Assembly: GCA_947176285.1 (NCBI GenBank)
Contig: CAMWQF010000053.1
Coordinates: 1-12,083 of the forward strand
Length of the DNA: 12,083 nucleotides
Reading direction: 5' to 3'
Source of the DNA: an uncultured Porphyromonadaceae bacterium
GTDB taxonomy: Bacteria; Bacteroidota; Bacteroidia; Bacteroidales; Muribaculaceae
Shown here: piece after piece, positions 6,517 to 12,083 of the stretch
Position numbering within the stretch: the first letter of the stretch is position 1
Layout: each line of letters opens with the position of its first letter
Position numbers and translations under genes: made by a program
The notes under the pieces: model-generated
Database searches by the model: none
What the model was told of the DNA's origin: nothing
What the model saw: only the letters and a program-made list of their open reading frames with translations

Positions 6517-9500
6517 ATGAAACAGATTTTAAACCTCAAATCGATTATGCTGGGTGCATTTGCGGCACTAACACTGACTGCAGCCGCAGATGAAAAACCC
6601 ACAATATTGACAATAAGCCCGCTATATAACGGAAGTTTGTCGGCAATGTCAGCCAACGGCAAATGGGCTGTGGGCGATGCAGTGCACCCTGAAAACAGTT
6701 CATATTCCTGCTACCCTCGGATGGTGAATGTAACCTCCGGCGAAAGCATTGAACTTTTCAACGACACTGAAGGAATGATGTCGACACCGATTGGAGCCAC
6801 ATGCGTCAGCAACGACGGCAAGACAGTAGGTGGCAGCTACAATGGGGTACCTGCTGTATGGAAAGACGGCAGCCGCTGGAAAGCACTTCCAATGCCCAAA
6901 GGATACAACACCGGCACTTTGTCGGCGATGACGCCGGATGGCAAATATGCTGTAGGCAGAGTAAGCATCGACCTCTTCAATGAATATCCTTGCATGTGGG
7001 ATCTTGAGACATTGAAACTCGTAGAGTTGCCGGGAATGATGACATCCAATCCCCGCAATAAGGATATGATAGAGCAGGGAGGAAATCCGGCTGAGTGGAG
7101 CGATGCAGATCTAAATGTGCGACTCACCGGAATAACTCCGGATGCTAAAGTTGTAATAGGAACTGTAGATTACCTTTATCCGCAGATCACATGGGAATTC
7201 CTGTATAACCGAGATGAAGAGAAATGGATACCCCTTGGAATGAAGTATGAGAACGGAAGACTCAAACCACTCAACGATCATATTGGTGGAGTCGGGGAAT
7301 GTGTACTTTCGTCAGATGGCAAACTCTTCGGAGGCGTGTGCATGACATCGGGAGATGCTTCAGTCCCCTTCACATGCCCGGTGTCAGATCCGGAGAACTT
7401 CACATTGCATCCTGACGGCGATGGATATGGAGTGTGGGCAATTGGTACAGATGGAGTAATCTACGGCTCAACACCTACTGGGACTCCGGTGCGCAACTGG
7501 AGTGCTAAGGTAGGCAAATATTGGTATGATTGGAAGTCTGTGCTCAAACAAATATATGGCATAGACTGGCTTAATGACATCACCAAGGATGATCTTGGAC
7601 TTTCCGGAACTGTGATGAACGTCTCTGACGACAACCTCACGATCTTATCTCCAGACTATGCACAGAACATAACATACATCATCACTTTGCCACGTCCGCT
7701 CAACGAGATATGCGAAGATGTAGACCTTCTTGGCGACTACAGAGTGTCGCCTGTGGATGGAGCACAATTCTCTATGCTTAAATCTATGGTGGTTGACATG
7801 GGCAGAGAAGTAGAGATAATTGGAGAGAAGAACTGCGTGACAATATATGATTCAGAAGGGAATGCTCTGCGCAACTCTATAAATTTCACCACACAAGCAG
7901 ACAACAGCAAGCGTGTAGAGGTGAATTTCCGCAACTTCTCACTTGAATCCGAAAAAGCCTATACAATAGTGATTCCGGCAGGAACTGTATGTATCGCCGG
8001 AGATAAGGAGCGAATGAACAAGGAAATACGTGTCACTTACCGAGGACGTGAGGCAGGCGCAGTCAAGCCTGTCTCATTCTCACCGGAAAATGGAGCAAGT
8101 GTGCCACGTCTGAACTTGACTACAAATCCAATAATAATCACATTCAATGCAGCTCTGAGCGTAGGAGAAAATCCTCTTATCAGCCTGACACAAATAAAAG
8201 ACGATAAAGAAGAGTATCTGTATACGCTTAATGCATCTGTAAGCGGAAAGCAAGTCATGGTGTATCCCGTATCAGAGCAGAGACTTGCAGAAGGGACCGA
8301 CTATCGAATAGACTTTGGAGCCGGCACAGTGACCGACCTCTCAGGCGAAGGTGCCAATGAGGCATTCTCAATCACTTACCACGGCAGTTATGTGCCTGAA
8401 ATAGACCCAAGTTCCAATACTATCTTCAGCGAGGACTTCTCACTCGGAGTTGCCGGCATGATGCTCTACGAAGGGGATCATAATAATCCATCGAGCGAGA
8501 TGGCTTCCTATGGCTTTGACAAAGACAACACTCCATGGATGCCGGTGCTTGATGAAGGAGACGAAACAGGCAATTATGCCGCAGCCTCTCATTCCAGCTA
8601 TGATCCGGCAGGAAAATCAAACGACTGGATGATGACCCAACAGTTGTATATACCGGATGATCAGGCAACCCTGACATTCAAATCTCAGGGATTTAAGGCT
8701 GCGAAGAACGACCTTCTGAAGGTATATGTATGGGACACAGAAGACATCGTCACAATTCTTACAGAGAATATAATTGAAAAGGTCCGCTTCAACGGCGATC
8801 TTGTATACAACGCAAAGCAGACTCCCGGAAGCAGCGAGAATACACTTGCCGGAGATTGGACTACCAACAGAGTGGACCTTTCAAGATATGCCGGCAAATA
8901 TATCTATATTGCCTTTGTCAATGACAATCAAAACCAATCGATTGTATTTGTAGATGATATCCTTGTGAGCAGAGAAGTCCCGGCCATCATAAGCATTGAC
9001 ACTGAAAAGACTATGGTAGATGCCGACAATGCAATCATCAAAGGACGCTTCGTCACTATGAAAGCGGATGGTCTTGACGGATATACATTGACTTTGAAAG
9101 ATGCGGAAGGAAAAGAAATTGAAAAGGTAAGTTCCGACGAGAAACTTGAGAACGGAGAAATGTGTTCATTCACTTTCAGCACTCCGGTTGCACTCCGCAA
9201 GGGATATTCAGATGTATTCAATGTTGAATTCACTTCCGGCGAAGACTGCATCAATGTGAAGCATGAGATAAGAAACCTTCTCTTTGCCACCACTAAGAGA
9301 GTTGTGCTTGAAGAGATGACCGGCACAGGTTGCCAGTTCTGTCCTCAGGGAATTGTAGCAACAGAATATCTTCTTGATCTCTACGGCGACCAAATAATTC
9401 CAATTGCCATCCACAGTTATCAGGGTGATAAATATGGAGGACCGGAACACACCGCATACACTAATTTCCTTGGAATGAATGCTGCGCCGATGGCTTCAAT

Positions 9501-10245
9501 AGGAAGAAGCGTTCCGGTAAGCCCGATGTATGCTAATCTGACCGATTACCAATTCACAGCGCCGGATGGAAAGACCTGGCTACAGACAGCAGAAGCACAA
9601 CTTGGCGAGATGGCTTTAGCCGACGTGAAGATTGCAGATGCTGTAATCGACGGGTCTTCGAATAAGATATCGGTAGACATGTCTGTGCGCTTTGCAGTTA
9701 ATAAGGATGATGCAGCTGTCAATGTATTCGGCGTTATCATGGAAGATAACCTTGTCGGCGTGCAGACCAACGGAATGTTTAATACTGAAGCGCCTATTCT
9801 TGGAGAATGGGGCAAAGGTGGCACATACGGCAAGCAGTCAGTTTTATGGTATTACGATGACGTAGTAAGAGGCACGAGTGCGATGGAGACAGCCGGAGTG
9901 TATAGCGGCTTCAATGGCAAGGGTGGCTATGTTCCATCCACTGTAGTGGCTGGAGAATGGAACGACGCGACATTCGACTTTAATCTTCCAACCGGAATAA
10001 CTGACAAAGCAAAAACCAAGGTATGCGTCATCCTAATAGATGCAAACACCGGAGAGTTCATCAATGCTGCCGTGCAAGGATGCTCTACTTCGGGTGTGGA
10101 AAGTATCGGATCAGAAGAATTGACAGTGGCAGACGTGTATGATCTTTCAGGCAGGGTAGTAATGCGTGGAGCTTCGAAAGAAGACCTCGGATCGCTCGAG
10201 AAAGGAATCTATATCCATGCAGGGAAGAAGTATGTGATACGCTGA
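6517..10245 (+). CDS. Large secreted mosaic protein: HAF-like repeats, Ig-like, choice-of-anchor J, Omp28-like thioredoxin fold, sorting tail (1242 aa)
   Basis: The start at ATG 6517 gives a proper signal peptide (MKQILNLKSIMLGAFAALTL, cleavage near 24). A GTG start at 6466 would put 17 extra polar residues in front and overlap a hairpin. Domains in order: residues 25-390 hold about six copies of a 'S/T-x-D/N-G-K-x-x-x-G' motif (SANGKWAVG, SNDGKTVGG, TPDGKYAVG) as in HAF extracellular repeats. Two Ig-like regions follow (about 392-510 and 511-624). Residues 635-820 are a choice-of-anchor J/cleaved-adhesin jelly roll ('FSEDFSLG', 'DWMMTQQLYI', 'IVFVDDILVS'). After another beta module (822-925) comes an Omp28-like thioredoxin-fold domain with 'EEMTGTGCQFCPQG', Cys939 and Cys942. 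The tail 1194-1242 ends KGIYIHAGKKYVIR. Likely surface-exposed; a redox role for the Cys pair is inferred. The RSH gene starts 14 bp later. Confidence 0.8.
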   Translation: MKQILNLKSIMLGAFAALTLTAAADEKPTILTISPLYNGSLSAMSANGKWAVGDAVHPENSSYSCYPRMVNVTSGESIELFNDTEGMMSTPIGATCVSNDGKTVGGSYNGVPAVWKDGSRWKALPMPKGYNTGTLSAMTPDGKYAVGRVSIDLFNEYPCMWDLETLKLVELPGMMTSNPRNKDMIEQGGNPAEWSDADLNVRLTGITPDAKVVIGTVDYLYPQITWEFLYNRDEEKWIPLGMKYENGRLKPLNDHIGGVGECVLSSDGKLFGGVCMTSGDASVPFTCPVSDPENFTLHPDGDGYGVWAIGTDGVIYGSTPTGTPVRNWSAKVGKYWYDWKSVLKQIYGIDWLNDITKDDLGLSGTVMNVSDDNLTILSPDYAQNITYIITLPRPLNEICEDVDLLGDYRVSPVDGAQFSMLKSMVVDMGREVEIIGEKNCVTIYDSEGNALRNSINFTTQADNSKRVEVNFRNFSLESEKAYTIVIPAGTVCIAGDKERMNKEIRVTYRGREAGAVKPVSFSPENGASVPRLNLTTNPIIITFNAALSVGENPLISLTQIKDDKEEYLYTLNASVSGKQVMVYPVSEQRLAEGTDYRIDFGAGTVTDLSGEGANEAFSITYHGSYVPEIDPSSNTIFSEDFSLGVAGMMLYEGDHNNPSSEMASYGFDKDNTPWMPVLDEGDETGNYAAASHSSYDPAGKSNDWMMTQQLYIPDDQATLTFKSQGFKAAKNDLLKVYVWDTEDIVTILTENIIEKVRFNGDLVYNAKQTPGSSENTLAGDWTTNRVDLSRYAGKYIYIAFVNDNQNQSIVFVDDILVSREVPAIISIDTEKTMVDADNAIIKGRFVTMKADGLDGYTLTLKDAEGKEIEKVSSDEKLENGEMCSFTFSTPVALRKGYSDVFNVEFTSGEDCINVKHEIRNLLFATTKRVVLEEMTGTGCQFCPQGIVATEYLLDLYGDQIIPIAIHSYQGDKYGGPEHTAYTNFLGMNAAPMASIGRSVPVSPMYANLTDYQFTAPDGKTWLQTAEAQLGEMALADVKIADAVIDGSSNKISVDMSVRFAVNKDDAAVNVFGVIMEDNLVGVQTNGMFNTEAPILGEWGKGGTYGKQSVLWYYDDVVRGTSAMETAGVYSGFNGKGGYVPSTVVAGEWNDATFDFNLPTGITDKAKTKVCVILIDANTGEFINAAVQGCSTSGVESIGSEELTVADVYDLSGRVVMRGASKEDLGSLEKGIYIHAGKKYVIR

Positions 10246-10259
10246 GATATCAACTGAAG

Positions 10260-11768
10260 ATGAATGAAGTATCCTATAAGGCTAAGCCGAAATCCAAAGC
10301 GTTTAGCCCCGAGGAGGAAATAAAAATAGACCATTCCTACGATGAGCTTCTTCAATCATACATTGAGAGCAAACATCGCCGGAAGGTGGAGCTTATAGGC
10401 AAAGCGTTCAGGTTTGCCCGCACAGCGCATCAGGGTTGCCGTCGGAATGACGGCAGCCCCTATATTCTTCATGCCATAGCCGTGGCATTGATATGCAGCC
10501 GAGAACTCGGATTGGGTTCCACTACGATAGTATGCGCGTTGCTGCATGACATAGTGGAACACACCGATATGGGATTAGAAGACATCGAAGCCAATTTTGG
10601 GAAGAAAATATCATCGATTGTAGGAGGCATCAATAAACTATCCGGAGGTATTTTCGGACATGCCGCCGACACTCAGGCACAGAAACTGCGTGACATGATG
10701 ATGTCGATGAGCACAGACGTAAGGGTAATATTGGTAAAGATGGCAGACAGAATGCACAATCTTCGGAACATTGACACGCAACAGCCTGAAAGACGCCGAA
10801 GAGTGGCAAGAGAGTCGCTCTATGTGTATGCTCCGCTTGCTGAGCGTCTTGGACTTTACAGCATGAAAGGAGAATTTGAAGATCTCGCTTTCAGATGTGA
10901 GAATCCGGATGATTACCACTACATATTGCAAAAACTGGAGCAAAGTGGAAGCGAAAGGCAACGAATTGTAGATTCCTTTGTGGCTCCTTTGAGAGATAGG
11001 CTTCATCAAGAGGGAATAAAATGCGAAATTAAGGCAAGAGTAAAAAGCATCTACTCCATATTCCGGAAGATGCAGAAGAAAGGGATTCCCTATGAAGAGG
11101 TATATGACGTGTATGCCGTAAGGGTTATCTATGAAAATGATGATGATGAAATAGAGGAGCCTATGGCTCGCAAGATAGCAGACATGCTGTCAGAAAGATA
11201 TGCTATCCATCCGGAGCGCACACGTGATTGGCTAAAGACACCGAAAGACAATGGCTACCGAGCTCTGCACGTGACGGTACGCGACGACAAAGGACGCTGG
11301 ACGGAGGTTCAGATTAGGAGCCGGAAGATGGATGACATAGCAGAACTTGGATATGCTGCACACTGGAAATATAAAGATGGTGTGCAGACTGACACCGAAC
11401 GCCTTGACAATCTTGTGAATTCCGTCAAAGAAATACTTGCCAATCCGGAACCCAATGCAGTAGATTTCTTAGACACCCTTCGTTTTAATCTATTCGCTGA
11501 GCAAATCTATCTATTCACTCCGGGAGGAGATTTGGTGGAACTCCCATCGGGAGGAACCGTGCTTGATTTTGCCTACGCTGTAGACGAATATTTGGGCGAC
11601 CATTGTATTGGTGGAAAAATCAACCGCCGGCTTGTGGAGCCCTCGTATGTGCTTGAAAGCGGCGACCTTGTGGAAATCATCACGGTGAAAAATGTGACTC
11701 CGGAAGAAAGTTGGCTCTCTGACTGCGTGACCGCGCATGCCCGAAATATTATAAAGACAAGACTATGA
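10260..11768 (+). CDS. RelA/SpoT homologue, (p)ppGpp synthetase/hydrolase ending after the TGS domain (502 aa)
   Basis: RSH enzymes make (p)ppGpp from ATP and GTP/GDP and hydrolyse it. The HD hydrolase domain (about 40-190) keeps the expected metal ligands: His71 (PYILH), His96-Asp97 (LLHDIVEH) and Asp163 (KMADRMHN). The usual 'ED' after HDxx is Glu100-His101, so the conserved Asp is replaced. The synthetase domain (about 245-370) has 'RVKSIYSIFRKM', 'YDVYAVRVIY', RTRD (320-323, basic RxKD-like as in bifunctional enzymes rather than acidic ExDD), 'PKDNGYRALH' and 'TEVQIRS' (Glu349). The TGS domain is about 415-475. The protein stops at 502, whereas long RSHs run to about 700-750, so the helical, zinc-finger and ACT regions are missing. 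In TGS, the 'HS-x-VGHRC' stretch reads 'DEYLGDHC', so the His that contacts tRNA in long RSHs appears to be Asp442. It overlaps the next gene by ATGA. Confidence 0.9.
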   Translation: MNEVSYKAKPKSKAFSPEEEIKIDHSYDELLQSYIESKHRRKVELIGKAFRFARTAHQGCRRNDGSPYILHAIAVALICSRELGLGSTTIVCALLHDIVEHTDMGLEDIEANFGKKISSIVGGINKLSGGIFGHAADTQAQKLRDMMMSMSTDVRVILVKMADRMHNLRNIDTQQPERRRRVARESLYVYAPLAERLGLYSMKGEFEDLAFRCENPDDYHYILQKLEQSGSERQRIVDSFVAPLRDRLHQEGIKCEIKARVKSIYSIFRKMQKKGIPYEEVYDVYAVRVIYENDDDEIEEPMARKIADMLSERYAIHPERTRDWLKTPKDNGYRALHVTVRDDKGRWTEVQIRSRKMDDIAELGYAAHWKYKDGVQTDTERLDNLVNSVKEILANPEPNAVDFLDTLRFNLFAEQIYLFTPGGDLVELPSGGTVLDFAYAVDEYLGDHCIGGKINRRLVEPSYVLESGDLVEIITVKNVTPEESWLSDCVTAHARNIIKTRL

Positions 11769-12083
11769 ATGCAAAAGACTTAATATCAAACGCATCGATA
11801 CTTAAGATAAGCGTTGCGCTGACAGCCTCAGTGATAGTGTTGCTTCTAATAATGAAAAGCGACCATCAGAACTTCAGTTACGAACTCAATCAGCCATGGC
11901 GGTATCCTCTTCTTACAGCAGAGTTTGACACTCCGGTGATGAGAGATTCCATCTCGTCGCAACTGATGAAAGACAGTATTGACAATGCCTTTATCCCCTT
12001 CGTAATCAGAGATCAGCGTACAGCGGCAATGAGCGTAGACCGTTTCATCAAGTTAGCGAGCAACTATGTGAATTCAGGGGAGG
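11765..12083 (+). CDS. N-terminal part of a 7TM-HD family phosphohydrolase (PgpH/YqfF-like), truncated by the window end
   Basis: The ATG at 11765 overlaps the RSH stop (ATGA), suggesting translational coupling. The frame is open to the window end (106 codons). A first membrane helix lies at about residues 11-30 ('ILKISVALTASVIVLLLIM'). Next comes an extracytoplasmic stretch with 'FSYELNQPWRYPLLTAEFDT', the pattern that opens the extracellular domain of Bacteroidetes 7TMR-HD proteins ('PWxYxLLTAxFDxPI'). Family members carry six or seven further helices and a cytoplasmic HD domain. Characterised ones (Listeria PgpH) degrade cyclic-di-AMP. The HD catalytic part is outside the window, so activity cannot be judged. 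The family call rests on this N-terminal pattern and the single helix. Confidence 0.7.
   Translation, partial: MNAKDLISNASILKISVALTASVIVLLLIMKSDHQNFSYELNQPWRYPLLTAEFDTPVMRDSISSQLMKDSIDNAFIPFVIRDQRTAAMSVDRFIKLASNYVNSGE

Noticed and set aside
11700..11768. Frameshift explaining the early end of the RSH protein
   Set aside because: The next gene begins in the overlapping ATGA and has its own membrane helix and family pattern. No RSH C-terminal sequence follows in another frame within the window.

Overview
The window looks like a Bacteroidales chromosome, most likely a Muribaculaceae-like gut bacterium. Three things point there: Bacteroidetes-type promoters (TTTG, about 19-20 bp, then TAnnTTTG), A-rich translation starts without clear Shine-Dalgarno motifs, and large secreted proteins ending in the 'YDLxGR...KGIYIxNGKKxVVK' tail common in this order. 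The genus-level placement is inference. There is no RNA gene, insertion sequence, CRISPR array or prophage, and no gene-free stretch longer than about 220 bp.

Layout. Positions 1-225 hold the C-terminus of a plus-strand membrane protein, probably an ABC-2 type permease. It ends one base before the stop codon of the convergent rpoN gene (sigma-54, 227-1630, minus strand). A terminator-like hairpin for the plus-strand transcript lies inside the rpoN 3' end. Between rpoN and the next gene are two divergent Bacteroidetes promoters. The rpoN promoter sits so close to its ATG that the mRNA should be leaderless or nearly so. The plus-strand promoter drives a membrane-anchored TPR protein (1850-2527), which is followed by a good intrinsic terminator.

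From 2676 a new transcription unit begins. It carries three consecutive secreted proteins of 522, 676 and 1242 residues (2727-10245). Each has a signal peptide, Ig-like beta-sandwich regions and a related C-terminal sorting-type tail. The third is a mosaic: HAF-like beta-propeller-type repeats, Ig-like domains, a choice-of-anchor-J/cleaved-adhesin jelly roll, and an Omp28-like thioredoxin-fold domain with a C-Q-F-C motif. The gaps between these genes contain strong stem-loops without T-tracts. They look more like mRNA processing or stability elements than terminators.

Only 14 bp after the third secreted gene comes a RelA/SpoT homologue (10260-11768) that stops right after its TGS domain. Its stop codon overlaps (ATGA) the start of a 7TM-HD (PgpH/YqfF-like) phosphohydrolase that runs off the window. 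The pair therefore joins (p)ppGpp metabolism to a probable cyclic-di-AMP phosphodiesterase. No complete unknown defence or mobile system is visible. The most notable points are the short RSH with substituted hydrolase and TGS residues coupled to the HD phosphodiesterase, the terminator hidden inside rpoN, and the Omp28-fusion surface protein.
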